A stretch of 60,390 nt of DNA, from positions 1 to 60,390 of the forward strand of contig NZ_ATXH01000014.1 in assembly GCF_000421585.1 (NCBI RefSeq). The letters are read 5' to 3'. This DNA is from Thermodesulfatator atlanticus DSM 21156. Its GTDB lineage: Bacteria; Desulfobacterota; Thermodesulfobacteria; Thermodesulfobacteriales; Thermodesulfatatoraceae. Shown in pieces: positions 16,883 through 25,738 of the stretch (within the stretch, counting starts at the first letter, position 1; the number at the start of each line of letters is the position of its first letter). The notes beneath the pieces were generated by a model. That model was given only the letters and a program-made list of their open reading frames with translations, was not told where the DNA came from and did not search any database. A program made the position numbers and the translations under genes.

Positions 16883-19123
16883 TCAGAAGATTTTTCGGCC
16901 AACGTAAATCAGCGCCGGAAGAAGGAGCATATCAGCCAAAAGGGCAAGCCCTATTACCAGGGCGCAAAGCATACCAAACTGTACCGTGGGGATAAACTTT
17001 GAGACGCCCAAGACCAAAAAGGCGGCTACCAACGCCAGCGAGGTAGTTAAAACTGCGGTGCCCTTCTGCCGCAAGGTGGTTCTAACCGCGTTTATCGGGT
17101 CTTCTCCTTTGCGATTGCGCCGATAGCGTACTAAAAAGTGAATGGTGTCATCAACAGCTATACCTATGGCTACCGCTGAGATCGTAGCGGTAGAGGTGTT
17201 AAGAGGGATGCCCGCTAAAGCCATAAAGCCAAAATTGGCTACCAAGGGAAAGACGTTTGAGGGGATCGCAAGAATCCCCATTTTAAAGGAACGCAAGACA
17301 AGGAACATAATCCCAAAGATGAGAAAGGCCGCGGTCAAAAGGCTTTCCACCTGGCTGTTTACGATATCATCTGCGGTGCGATTAACAAGATAAGTTTTGC
17401 CTGTTATGGAAAATTCAACGCCTGTTCCAGCAAAGACTTTTTGAAGTTCCTGGCTAAGCTCTTTTACGGCTTTGTTAATTTCAACGGAACTGTGTTCAGG
17501 GGTGCGTGCTGAGATACGCGCCCAGTTCTGGTCTTCGTTTAAGAAGTGCTCTAGCTCGGTGCCCCCGTAAAGGAGCAAATATTGGGCAAGAAGTTCCCGG
17601 CTTTCTGGTACGCTAAAGAACTTAGGGTCTTCGTTATGAAACGCCCGGTTCATGAGCTTAAAAAACTCTGCCGGCGAAACGACCTTTGAAAACATAGGGT
17701 GTTTTTCAAGCCAGCTGGCTACTTCGTCTATTTTTTTAAGTAGTGCAGGGTCAAGGAAATCTCCTTTTGGGTTTTTTAATGAAATTTCTATGGTTTGCGC
17801 ACCACCAAGGTGTCGGTCCACAAAGATTACGTCTTGATATACCGGGGTTGAATGATGGAAAAAGTCAATCACATTGGTGTCAACTTTGATATGGTCGGCA
17901 ATTGATAGGCTGACAACAAAAACGAAGACAAAAACAATGAGTACTTTTTTAGCCCACCAGGGATAAGAATCTACAAGGGGATTGATGATCCCTTTATTGA
18001 AGCCGATCCTGAAACGACCCTTGGCAATCCAGGGGAGCAAAAAGGCAAAAAGGGTGAAGGTTAAGAAATATTCTGCAAACATGGCAAGGGCTGCCGCGCC
18101 ACCAAATTCACGGATAGAAGGAACACGAGAGACCATGAGCGAGGCAAAGCCAATGGCAGTGGTAAGGCTTGTGAGAAAACAAGGGACCCAGGTTTCTGCG
18201 ACTACTTGAGAAATAGAACGCCTACCTTCGGGAAGTTTGAAATAGCTTGTGGCTACGTGGATTACGTCTGAAAGGGCTAAAGCCATAGTCAGAGGCGCAA
18301 GAATCGAGGTCATGGGGCTTAAAGCACCTCCCACAAGGTTAAGGGAGGCCATGGCCGCAAGGAGGGAAAGATTGATAATGAGTCCTGCCCCAAGTACTGC
18401 ACGCCAGGAATGCAAAAAGGCATAGACTAAAAAACACAAAAGCACAAAACAGCCAGGAACGAATATCATCAAGTCTTTGTTCATATAGGCGGCCATGTTG
18501 ACGTTTACTACCGGCCAGCCCGCCAGGTGAATCTCAAGCCCATCTGGTAAAGGATGTTCAGCGAGGACTTTTTCTACTTTGTGAAGTAGGCGGTTTTCAA
18601 AATTTAAGTCTTCACCCTGATAGGCGGTGCGCAGTAAAATCATCGTGGTGAGGAAGTCTTTGGAGACGAGATTTTCGTAAATAAGGGGATTTTTTCGCGC
18701 ACGTTCTCTTATTTGCGCAAGTATTTTCGGGTCTTTTGGGATTTCTTCTCCTACCAGAGGTTCAACTGAAAATATTTCTTCTCCACCTTTTACGTCCTCA
18801 ACGTTGGTGAGAGAAAGTACACTTTCCACTTCGTTAATTTCTTCAAAGGCTGAAGTAAGCTCTTGGATATACGCAAGGGTGCTTGGGGTGAAAATGTTTT
18901 CTTTGGCGTGAATTACCACGGCGATGCCGTCGTCTGCGCCAAATTGTGCGCGAAATTTTTCGTAAAAGTGCCAGAGGTTGTCCCGCGGGATGATGGCATC
19001 TGTTGAGGTGACCACCGGAAGGGTGGCGGCTTGCCAGGCACAAAAGAAAATAAACAGGGCGACAGCCACAAGCCAAGGCTTTTTAAACTTCAGTACGTAA
19101 CGTTCATAAAAAGAGTGTGCCAT
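16883..19123 (-). CDS. RND/MMPL-family exporter
   Basis: The 746-residue inner-membrane protein has the RND layout: TM1 (about 17-37), a large periplasmic domain, five helices (about 220-370), TM7 (about 388-410), a second periplasmic domain and a final helix bundle. GIAVDDTIHFLVRYRRN and the matching ALALSDVIHVATSY hold the Asp residues of the proton relay. No membrane-fusion partner is nearby. Instead, LolA-like and barrel genes lie upstream on the same strand, the set seen with lipid or hopanoid-type (HpnN-like) exporters. The 550-base gap to them is repeat-filled. Substrate unknown, probably lipid-like. Confidence 0.85.
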   Translation of the reverse strand: MAHSFYERYVLKFKKPWLVAVALFIFFCAWQAATLPVVTSTDAIIPRDNLWHFYEKFRAQFGADDGIAVVIHAKENIFTPSTLAYIQELTSAFEEINEVESVLSLTNVEDVKGGEEIFSVEPLVGEEIPKDPKILAQIRERARKNPLIYENLVSKDFLTTMILLRTAYQGEDLNFENRLLHKVEKVLAEHPLPDGLEIHLAGWPVVNVNMAAYMNKDLMIFVPGCFVLLCFLVYAFLHSWRAVLGAGLIINLSLLAAMASLNLVGGALSPMTSILAPLTMALALSDVIHVATSYFKLPEGRRSISQVVAETWVPCFLTSLTTAIGFASLMVSRVPSIREFGGAAALAMFAEYFLTFTLFAFLLPWIAKGRFRIGFNKGIINPLVDSYPWWAKKVLIVFVFVFVVSLSIADHIKVDTNVIDFFHHSTPVYQDVIFVDRHLGGAQTIEISLKNPKGDFLDPALLKKIDEVASWLEKHPMFSKVVSPAEFFKLMNRAFHNEDPKFFSVPESRELLAQYLLLYGGTELEHFLNEDQNWARISARTPEHSSVEINKAVKELSQELQKVFAGTGVEFSITGKTYLVNRTADDIVNSQVESLLTAAFLIFGIMFLVLRSFKMGILAIPSNVFPLVANFGFMALAGIPLNTSTATISAVAIGIAVDDTIHFLVRYRRNRKGEDPINAVRTTLRQKGTAVLTTSLALVAAFLVLGVSKFIPTVQFGMLCALVIGLALLADMLLLPALIYVGRKIF

Positions 19124-19672
19124 TTTTTAGCCCTTATAAGAAGTATTTTCGACCGTTATGCCAAACGACTTGTACGTTTACGCAAGAGAGGACAGGCCAG
19201 GGGGCCTGTCCCCTTGTCACGCCAGGCGAGTTTTGCGCCTGCGCTTTTTTTCGTTTCGAAAAATGGGAACGGATCCAGCTTGCTGCTCTTCGACCTGTGG
19301 ATGCTTCGGGGGCTGATGCCCCCTCAGCATGACAGTGATGATTTGTCATCCTGAGCGAAGCGAAGGATCCACAGCTAGCCTCCAGGCGAAGAATCCACCA
19401 ATCGACCTGTGGATGCTTCGGTCTCTTCGCTTCCTCAGCATGACAAGTAGGAATGGATATTTCGGGCCTGACGACCCTCAGCATGGCAGCATAGGGGCAG
19501 TAGATGCTTTGGTCTCTTTGATCTCTCAGCATGACATTAATAAGGTGGATAATTCGGTTGCCTTGCTCCCTTGCCGTGGCAAAAATATGTCCTGCAATAA
19601 CGAACAAATCGCAACGCAATATCGGGAAGAACATTTCTTGCTTTCATTTAATAACTTATCGGAAAGGTTTAT
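19124..19672. repeat. Repeat block G inside the RND-barrel operon
   Basis: No gene. It holds GGACAGGCC-AGGG-GGCCTGTCC (19190-19211), a half copy of the 43-bp palindrome (19244-19276), and a chain of REP hairpin arms (19290-19540: GTGGATGCTTCGG, TGTCATCCTGAGCG, GAAGGATCC and so on). It separates two genes that normally form one operon, so it looks inserted. Confidence 0.75.
19190..19211. repeat. GGACAGGCC inverted repeat (transposase-linked family)
   Basis: GGACAGGCC, AGGG, GGCCTGTCC forms a perfect 9-bp stem with a 4-base loop. The core matches the GGGACAGGC boxes in front of the tyrosine transposase gene at the right edge. Confidence 0.7.
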
Positions 19673-21022
19673 TTAGAAATTCAGTTCCAGACCTAAATAA
19701 ACTTGGTCGTTATGGTCAAACACATCGAAAAAAGTCCCCTGAGGCCCGTCAATCAGATGAAGCCCGGCAAATATTTCGAAATCGTCTGTTATTTTGTAAG
19801 CAATCTCAGGGTTCAAGAAATATCCCCGGGTGGTGATGCCGTAAGTACCATCAAGGCGTATTTCTAGGAAATCTTGCAGAAAACTTTTTGAAAGGCGCAC
19901 AAAAATATATGAATCAAGCTTTGGGTCAAAGAGGATGTCTTCGCTCCAACCAAGTATTCTTTGTTGCAAGAACTGGAGGTTAAGATAAAGGCCAGACTCA
20001 AAGCGATAATCAATCCCGATGACCCACTGGAGATAAGGCTTTTTTACAGCTTCAAGATTTTTCTTTAGAAAAACGCGGCTGGTGTGGTAGGCAACTTCAC
20101 CCCTTACTCCCATGTCGTGAAAAGTAGTTTCAAAGGCAAAACCAAAGATGCTATCCCGCGGATAGCTGACATAAATGGTGTCTCCGGTAATGTTTAAAGA
20201 TGGGAGCTGTGCCCTTAAGTCTTTCAAAGGTTCAGCAGGGTGTTCAAGCCAGAGGCCCTTTACCGGATAATCTTCCACGTAGTAGTAAAAAGACCTGTCG
20301 TGGGCGTAGAGATAGGATACTTCCCAGTCAACCCCTTTGTTGGTGCCACTTAAGCGCAGGCCCCATTCAGCGTTTTTAAGACCAACTGGTGGTTCGTCTT
20401 TTTTAAGCTTGAGGTTTAGTGCCTGAAAGATAGGGTCTCTGGCAAGCTCTTTGCGCAGGTGGTCAAATACGGCCCAGTCTGAGTCAAAGTCATCGCGCTC
20501 CGGCCACAGGGGCCAGAGGGTAAAAACCCCTTCAAGGGTGAAGCTATCCTGAAAGTATTGTAGGCGTAGCCAGGGCCAGGGGCGCTGTCTTTCTTCTAAA
20601 CGCAGGGTGAAAAGCTCGCGCATGTCCTGACGTGTTAGGTTATCCAGAATCGTAAGCTCATCGACTTTGCCCCAGCGGATAATTTGGTTCCCGATGGTTA
20701 GTTCAAAGGCTCTTCCAACATAGCGAAGGTAAGTTTCCCAGGGTTCTACCCGGGTTTCTTCGCGGGTGTTTTTGTTGCCATAATATGCCAGACGGTCTAA
20801 CAGGACTCCTGTTTTGATATCTAGGCTGTAAGAGGGAGAAAAGCGCGCCTCAAGACGCAGTTTTTCGTGGTCAAGCCGCTGATCTTCAATGGCCTTGTCG
20901 TGCTTTAAATCAATAGCACCGCGGGCGAAAAATCTTCCAGAAAAGTCAAATTTTTCCGCTCCGTAAGCCGAATTCCAAAGAAAGAACCCCAGAATTATGG
21001 CAAGTAAGGCCTTCTTTACCAG
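19673..21022 (-). CDS. Outer-membrane DUF1302-like beta-barrel protein, probable CTG start
   Basis: The annotated-looking ATG at 20623 is internal. The same frame is open to 21022 and encodes a signal peptide (KKALLAIILGFFLWNSAYG) followed by EKFDFSGRFFARGAIDLKHD and GNQIIRWGKVDELTILDNL, typical of the DUF1302 family. No ATG/GTG/TTG exists at that end; CTG at 21022 follows AAAAGGAG with 9-base spacing and overlaps the stop of the LolA-like gene, so coupled initiation at CTG is likely (449 residues). The C-terminus VYLGLELNF is a barrel signal. Family members travel with RND exporters and LolA-like proteins. Confidence 0.8.
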   Translation of the reverse strand: MVKKALLAIILGFFLWNSAYGAEKFDFSGRFFARGAIDLKHDKAIEDQRLDHEKLRLEARFSPSYSLDIKTGVLLDRLAYYGNKNTREETRVEPWETYLRYVGRAFELTIGNQIIRWGKVDELTILDNLTRQDMRELFTLRLEERQRPWPWLRLQYFQDSFTLEGVFTLWPLWPERDDFDSDWAVFDHLRKELARDPIFQALNLKLKKDEPPVGLKNAEWGLRLSGTNKGVDWEVSYLYAHDRSFYYYVEDYPVKGLWLEHPAEPLKDLRAQLPSLNITGDTIYVSYPRDSIFGFAFETTFHDMGVRGEVAYHTSRVFLKKNLEAVKKPYLQWVIGIDYRFESGLYLNLQFLQQRILGWSEDILFDPKLDSYIFVRLSKSFLQDFLEIRLDGTYGITTRGYFLNPEIAYKITDDFEIFAGLHLIDGPQGTFFDVFDHNDQVYLGLELNF

Positions 21023-21771
21023 CGCTCAAGGCTCCTTTTGGTAAAGATTGACGGATCAAGTCCTTGATCATATACGATTTTATTTATTTTGAGAATGGTT
21101 TTATGCTTATTTTTTAAATCTTCCATTTCAGAGGAAAGCACAGTCCAGTATCCTTGGATTTTTTTCCATTCTTTGGCGGTAAATCTTTTTGAGAGGCGGC
21201 CTTTACGATCGTAAAGGTCAATGCGCACTGGCAAAAAGCCTTCTTTGGTTATCCATTGAATCCAGTATCCGTAGATGGAGTCCTTTTTCTTTTTGGGCCA
21301 GGATTTGACCACGTAGCAAGGGTCCCCCTGAAAAGGCTCTTCTTTTAGAAGTTCGTGATGATATTTGGGAGGATAGTGCCTTTCTAGGTCCTCGTAAATA
21401 AAGTCCGAGTTAACAAAGCGATGAAACCTGAAAGAGCCAGCGATGCGGCGGGTACGCTTAAGGGCAGGGAGATAGAGAAATTGGTCTTCGTCGCCATTGT
21501 GGTAGGCAATGGACAAAAAGGCGGTGCCAGCGATGTCTTTAGGTGAGAGAAAGCGGATAAGGGTATAGCGGGCCTTTTGGTCTTCGCGGAAGTAAACTTT
21601 CATTGTTCGCGTTTTTTCACGCCCACTTGCACTTTTTAAAATCATGACACTTTCTGCAAGAGAGTCTTTGCCCTGCGGGCGGTTATAGACCTTCCAGGCA
21701 ATTTCTTCTCCGGTAAGGGCCCAAACTGGGTTTGCTATGGCAATTATAAGTAAAACAAGAAATGCACGCAT
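21016..21771 (-). CDS. LolA-like outer-membrane lipoprotein-sorting protein
   Basis: The 251-residue protein has a signal peptide (about 1-18, ending VWA) and the pattern of the LolA_like family (PF17131): SASGREKTRTMKVYF, FLSPKDIAGTAFLSI, DEDQFLYLPALKRTRRIAGSFR and GYWIQWITKEGFLPVRIDLYDRKG. Such proteins are periplasmic lipid/lipoprotein carriers coded beside RND exporters. ATG at 21771 follows GGAGGTCACT. It heads a run with the barrel gene (overlap) and, past a repeat block, the RND gene, suggesting one export route from inner membrane to outer membrane. Confidence 0.88.
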   Translation of the reverse strand: MRAFLVLLIIAIANPVWALTGEEIAWKVYNRPQGKDSLAESVMILKSASGREKTRTMKVYFREDQKARYTLIRFLSPKDIAGTAFLSIAYHNGDEDQFLYLPALKRTRRIAGSFRFHRFVNSDFIYEDLERHYPPKYHHELLKEEPFQGDPCYVVKSWPKKKKDSIYGYWIQWITKEGFLPVRIDLYDRKGRLSKRFTAKEWKKIQGYWTVLSSEMEDLKNKHKTILKINKIVYDQGLDPSIFTKRSLERW

Positions 21772-21841
21772 AGTGACCTCCGTTTTTGTTGTTGGCCGTT
21801 ATTAGCAATTGCTCATAACGAAAATACTAAAAAGCGTCGCT

Positions 21842-21863
21842 GGACAGGCCCCCTGGCCTGTCC
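21842..21863. repeat. GGACAGGCC inverted repeat (transposase-linked family)
   Basis: Perfect 9-bp stem with CCCT loop, same arms as the copy at 19190-19211. Confidence 0.7.
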
Positions 21864-22135
21864 CCTTAGGCCTATTTTTACAGGACCGGGAGCATTTTTT
21901 AGCAAACATTGTTTCGGGGATGGATCCTTAAAATATGCGTTTTGCCCCAATAGTATTAATCGGCTAAGCCCTTTTTCAGGGCAAATATAACACGAGACCA
22001 TGTCTTGTGGTCCATTCTCGGATCCGTTGCCACCATCGACCTGTGGATTCTTCGGGCCCAACGGCCCTCAGAATGACGAGGTAGGAATGTGGATTCTTCG
22101 GTCGCTTACGCTTCCTCAGAAGAAATTGTGGGTTT

Positions 22136-22340
22136 GTCCTCCTGATCTGTTCCCTCTTTATCATCCTGATCTGTTCCTGCTTGTCTTCCTGGTCCGCTCT
22201 TTCTTAGTCATTCAGGTCTGCTCCTTCTAGTCATTCGGGTCTGCTCCTTCTAGTCATCCTGTTCTGCTCCTTCTTAGTCTTCCTGGTCCGCTCTTTCTTA
22301 GTCATTCTGAGCCACTCTTTCTTAGTCATTCTGAGCCGCA
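22136..22340. repeat. Degenerate 24-bp tandem array derived from a REP arm
   Basis: About nine units of the type TTAGTCATTCTGAGCCGCTC (plus TTTC) follow each other, with 10-30% divergence among units. The last unit continues directly into a normal REP hairpin (GTCATTCTGAGCCGCAGGCG...), so the array looks like slippage or amplification of one REP arm. Spacers are absent, which excludes CRISPR. Confidence 0.75.
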
Positions 22341-22429
22341 GGCGAAGAATCCATTAATCGACCTGTTTTTTCGGGCTTGACGGTCCCTCGGAATGACGAT
22401 GTCAAGTTGTCACCCTGAGCTTTCCCCTT

Positions 22430-23113
22430 TCAGTCACCTGAGCGCAGTGAAGGATCAAGCAAGATTCCTTTTGCCTCAGGAATGAGACCGAGCAGGGCAG
22501 GGAGGTGACGCCACCCACCAATGTGAACTAAGGGTCTTTTTTGTTTTGCAAGTTTTTTGATTTTAAAGGCCAGGTGTCTTTCTCTCACAATATCTTCTTC
22601 TGTTTTTTCCGGCTCATAAAGGCCAGCCAGGAACAATTTGGCAAGAGTCAGTTCGCGAGAAAAAGACACGTCTAAAAGACTTAGTTTTCTTAAATTGTCT
22701 GGGGAAAGGCTCTCTTCGAGCTCCCTTAAATATTTTTGGGCCGGCCGGTTTAAATCTATGGGTACTGCAGGCGCCAGCTTTAAACTCTTTGCCACCTGGA
22801 ACTCATAAGGCATGCGTAGTGTTTCGCGCAGTGACGCAAGGGCATCATTTAAGGGAATCTTTTCCTGAAGGATTAGTTTATCAAAAGTTTTAAGCCATCT
22901 TTTTTCGTTTTGGCGTCTTTTGGCAAGGGAATAAGGGCTTATTTCAACGGTAATTATTTTTGGTTTTAGGCAAAAGAGGACTTCTTTTAATAGTTCAGGG
23001 CCTTTTTTTACGCGATGAATGGTACCTAAAATGATAATATCACTTTTGGGCAGGTTTTCTTTGGGGTAAACGTATATTTGCCTGTCTTTGTTTTCCTTGG
23101 CACAATATTTCAT
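22430..23113 (-). CDS. TraB/GumN-like (TIKI superfamily) protein with a repeat-derived end
   Basis: The 227-residue protein has the short TraB-like pattern: LGTIHRVKKGPELL near residue 31 (GTxH motif), VEISPYS, an Arg-rich helical middle and HIGGWRHLPALLG near the end. The superfamily is regarded as metalloprotease-like in animals; the bacterial role is unknown. No signal peptide, so it is probably cytoplasmic. The last codons, DPSLRSGD, are read from a REP unit (GATCCTTCACTGCGCTCAGG on the minus strand), so the original C-terminus was replaced or extended by a repeat. Divergent from pyrF. Confidence 0.7.
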   Translation of the reverse strand: MKYCAKENKDRQIYVYPKENLPKSDIIILGTIHRVKKGPELLKEVLFCLKPKIITVEISPYSLAKRRQNEKRWLKTFDKLILQEKIPLNDALASLRETLRMPYEFQVAKSLKLAPAVPIDLNRPAQKYLRELEESLSPDNLRKLSLLDVSFSRELTLAKLFLAGLYEPEKTEEDIVRERHLAFKIKKLAKQKRPLVHIGGWRHLPALLGLIPEAKGILLDPSLRSGD

Positions 23114-23146
23114 CTCAACAAATTTATAACTTTACCAGGAGGCTTT

Positions 23147-23881
23147 GTGGACGTAAAAGAAAGGCTAATTTTCCCCCTTGATGTTCCTTCACTAAAAGAA
23201 GCATGTGCCTGGGTGGCTCGCCTAAAAGAAGTGGTAGGCATATTTAAAATTGGGCTTGAGCTCTTTGTAGCCCACGGACCTCAGGCCATTGAAGCTGTGC
23301 GTGATGCTGGTGCGGAAGAGATATTCCTCGATCTTAAACTTCACGATATCCCTGCCACCATGCAGCAGGCAGCAAGGGCTGCTAGTCGCCATGGGGTTGA
23401 CATTTTGACCGTGCACATGCTTGCAGGGCGCCAGGCTGTGCGCAAGACCGTTGAAGCCATCGAAGGCGGAACCAAAGTTTTTGGGGTCACCATCCTTACA
23501 TCCCATACCCGGGCTGAGCTCATGGAAATAGGTTATGCGCCAGAGCTTTCGCGCGATATAAAAGAAGCCGTACTTCGTCTCGCGAACTTAGCATATCGGG
23601 CGGGGTGTCACGGAATAGTCTGTTCTGGCAAGGAAGTCGCCGCGGTAAAAGAGGCCTATCGTCATTTGCGCACCATTGTACCGGGGGTAAGGCCCCTTTG
23701 GGCAGCAGATCCCCAGGATCAAGCCCGGGTGGTCACTCCAGGAGAAGCCATTCGCGCAGGGGCTGATTATCTCGTAATAGGAAGGCCTATTCGCGAAGCT
23801 GAAGACCCTTCTTCTGCAGCGGCCAAGATCCTTGACGAGATGAAAGAAGCCTTTCAAGAAAGGGGGCTCATCTTTGGGTAA
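23147..23881 (+). CDS. pyrF: Orotidine 5'-phosphate decarboxylase
   Basis: The 244-residue protein decarboxylates OMP to UMP, the last step of de novo pyrimidine synthesis. The active-site motif DLKLHDIPATM (62-72, with D62, K64, D67) and VPGVRP and AGADYLVIGRPI phosphate-binding loops are present. GTG at 23147 is chosen because CCAGGAGG lies just before it; the open frame extends upstream without a ribosome site. It overlaps the DUF763 gene by 8 bases, so the two are co-translated. Confidence 0.95.
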   Translation: MDVKERLIFPLDVPSLKEACAWVARLKEVVGIFKIGLELFVAHGPQAIEAVRDAGAEEIFLDLKLHDIPATMQQAARAASRHGVDILTVHMLAGRQAVRKTVEAIEGGTKVFGVTILTSHTRAELMEIGYAPELSRDIKEAVLRLANLAYRAGCHGIVCSGKEVAAVKEAYRHLRTIVPGVRPLWAADPQDQARVVTPGEAIRAGADYLVIGRPIREAEDPSSAAAKILDEMKEAFQERGLIFG

Positions 23882-24956
23882 AAGGACCGGGGTGGCAGAG
23901 CTTCCTCTTCACGGTGGTCATGCCCCGCGATGGCTTTTTGCGCGTATGGTGCGTCTTTCCCGCGCCCTGGTAGAAGTTATTGCAAGGGAGTTTGGCCCGG
24001 AAGAGTTTTTGCGCCGCTTAGCTGACCCTTATTGGTTTCAGGCCTTTGGCTGTGTCCTTGGTTTTGACTGGCATTCATCCGGGCTAACTACTACTGTGTG
24101 CGGTGCCTTAAAAGAAGCCTTAAGGCCCCTTGCCAAAGATATTGGGATTTTCGTTTGCGGGGGCAAGGCCAGGGCTTCAAGGCGCACCCCTCAAGAAATA
24201 GAAGACTGGCTTGAGGCATGTGCTTTGCCAGGTAGCTTTAAAAGGCTTACTCATCATAGCAGGCTTGTTGCCAAAGTTGACAATACTGCGCTTCAGGACG
24301 GTTACCAGCTTTACCACCATTCGTTTTTCTTTACGAAATCAGGGGCCTGGGCTGTGGTGCAACAGGGAATGAACCAGTCTAATTCTTATGCCAGGCGTTA
24401 TCATTGGCTGGGGGAGAGGGTTAAAAGTTTTGTAAATGAGCCCCACACAGGGATTGCCGCGCAAAAAATAGAAAAGGAAGTTTTAAACCTTGTGGCCAAG
24501 GAAAGTGCAGAGGTGAGAAGTTCTATTTTAGCCCTTTCAAAGGAAAAGCCTGATACCATCTTAAAAGAAATAGCTAAAGCTAAGAAATTGATTTTACATA
24601 AAAGACATGAAATTACCGAAAATGACCTTGAACCAAGGGGCTTAAAAAAAGTTTTATTAAAGACCTATGAGCTTAAGCCTAAGAACTTTGAAGAAATGCT
24701 TGCACTAGAGGGGCTTGGCCCTAAAAACTTAAGGGCACTAACTCTTATCTCTGAGCTAATCTACGATGTCTCTGCTTCGCGTAAAGATCCCGCGCGTTTT
24801 TCCTTTGCCCACGGCGGCAAAGACGGGCATCCTTATCCGGTCAACAAGCCGGTTTATGACCAAAGTATTGCTTACCTTGAGGAAATGCTTAACCAGGCAC
24901 GGCTTGAATATTCAGAAAAGGCAAAGGCCTTTAGACGCCTTCATCGTCTTTTTTAG
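23874..24956 (+). CDS. DUF763 protein
   Basis: The 360-residue protein begins at TTG (KRTGVAELPLHGGHAPRWLFARM), the characteristic opening of the DUF763 family (PF05559), found mainly in archaea and thermophilic bacteria. Conserved blocks include ALQDGYQLYHHSFF, WAVVQQGMN and, near the end, GGKDGHPYPVNKPVYDQSI. I do not know an established biochemical role; a nucleic-acid link is sometimes suspected but I cannot support it from sequence. It overlaps pyrF by 8 bases. Confidence 0.85.
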   Translation: MGKRTGVAELPLHGGHAPRWLFARMVRLSRALVEVIAREFGPEEFLRRLADPYWFQAFGCVLGFDWHSSGLTTTVCGALKEALRPLAKDIGIFVCGGKARASRRTPQEIEDWLEACALPGSFKRLTHHSRLVAKVDNTALQDGYQLYHHSFFFTKSGAWAVVQQGMNQSNSYARRYHWLGERVKSFVNEPHTGIAAQKIEKEVLNLVAKESAEVRSSILALSKEKPDTILKEIAKAKKLILHKRHEITENDLEPRGLKKVLLKTYELKPKNFEEMLALEGLGPKNLRALTLISELIYDVSASRKDPARFSFAHGGKDGHPYPVNKPVYDQSIAYLEEMLNQARLEYSEKAKAFRRLHRLF

Positions 24957-24967
24957 AAAAAACTTAG

Positions 24968-25006
24968 CTCCGTTCCTATTTTTCGGAACGAAAAAGGGCA
25001 CGGTCC
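24968..25006. repeat. Short copy of the 43-bp palindrome
   Basis: CTCCGTTCCTATTTTTCGG and AACGAAAAAGGGCACGGTCC form the palindrome in the opposite loop orientation, without complete GGATCC ends. It directly follows the DUF763 stop and may act as its transcription end. Confidence 0.7.
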
Positions 25007-25177
25007 TCAGCAATTTTCTAAAGGTCTCTTTGTATAGGAATTTGCAAGGAAATTTTTCTTTAAAAGAGAATATTTGCATAAAATGAAGGAAATCATCATT
25101 AAAACGGAAGATTTTTCTCTTGACCAAGGACACAAAATTTTTTAAAAGCTCAAAACAGCCAAAACAAGAGAGGCCCT

Positions 25178-25717
25178 ATGAAAATCAAAGAACTTATTGA
25201 AGAGAGAAGGGCAGATATTGAAAGCCGCTGGTATGAATTGATCCTCGAAACCTACCCTAAAGAAGCCGCGGCTTTTTTTAAAAAAAACAAAGACGAATTT
25301 ACCAACCCTGTGGGTGCCCGCTTAAGCACCGGTGTCATCGGTATTCTCCAGGAAATAATCAAAGAAGAACCCAGTGAAGATAAAATAAAAGAATACCTTG
25401 ATGAAATTTTGCGCGTAAGAGCAGTGCAGGAATTTACTCCTGCGGAGGCGGTGCGCGCTATACCTCTCGTAAAAAAAGCCATCCGCGATGTCCTTTCCGC
25501 CGAACTTGAAGATATTTCCCTTTTGAAAGAGTTTTTGGCCCTAGAAGACCAAATAGACGAGATTACGCTTAAAGGTTTCGAGATATATCACCAATGTCGG
25601 GAAAGATTGTACCATTTGAAGGTTGAAGAATGGAAAAGCCGTATGTATATGCTGCTGAGAAGGGCCAAGATGGTGTATGACGAAAGGGAAGGAAGTATTC
25701 CTCCAGAACAAATTTGA
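25178..25717 (+). CDS. RsbRD N-terminal-domain protein upstream of dsrM
   Basis: The 179-residue helical, soluble protein matches the RsbRD_N type (PF14361): IEERRADIESRWYELILETYP, NPVGARLSTGVIGILQEI and LRVRAVQEFTPAEAVRAIPLVKKAIRD. In Bacillus RsbR paralogues this N-terminal globin-like part feeds signals to a STAS domain, which is absent here. It lies 21 bases upstream of dsrM on the same strand, as in several sulfate reducers. A sensor or assembly role for the Dsr membrane complex is an inference. ATG follows AGAGAGGCCCT. Confidence 0.8.
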   Translation: MKIKELIEERRADIESRWYELILETYPKEAAAFFKKNKDEFTNPVGARLSTGVIGILQEIIKEEPSEDKIKEYLDEILRVRAVQEFTPAEAVRAIPLVKKAIRDVLSAELEDISLLKEFLALEDQIDEITLKGFEIYHQCRERLYHLKVEEWKSRMYMLLRRAKMVYDEREGSIPPEQI

Positions 25718-25738
25718 TGAGCTAAGAGAGGTAAATAT

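Larger units (their letters stand above)
21772..22429. repeat. Intergenic repeat block H
   Basis: No gene. It includes GGACAGGCC-CCCT-GGCCTGTCC (21842-21863), REP hairpin arms (about 22027-22110), a 24-bp tandem array (22136-22340) and a terminal REP hairpin (22323-22440) whose last bases encode the end of the next gene. Confidence 0.8.

Noticed and set aside
20623-20625. ATG as start of the DUF1302-like gene
   Set aside because: The same frame continues upstream with a signal peptide and conserved barrel sequence to 21022.
22136-22340. 24-bp repeats as a CRISPR
   Set aside because: No spacers; units abut and derive from a REP arm.
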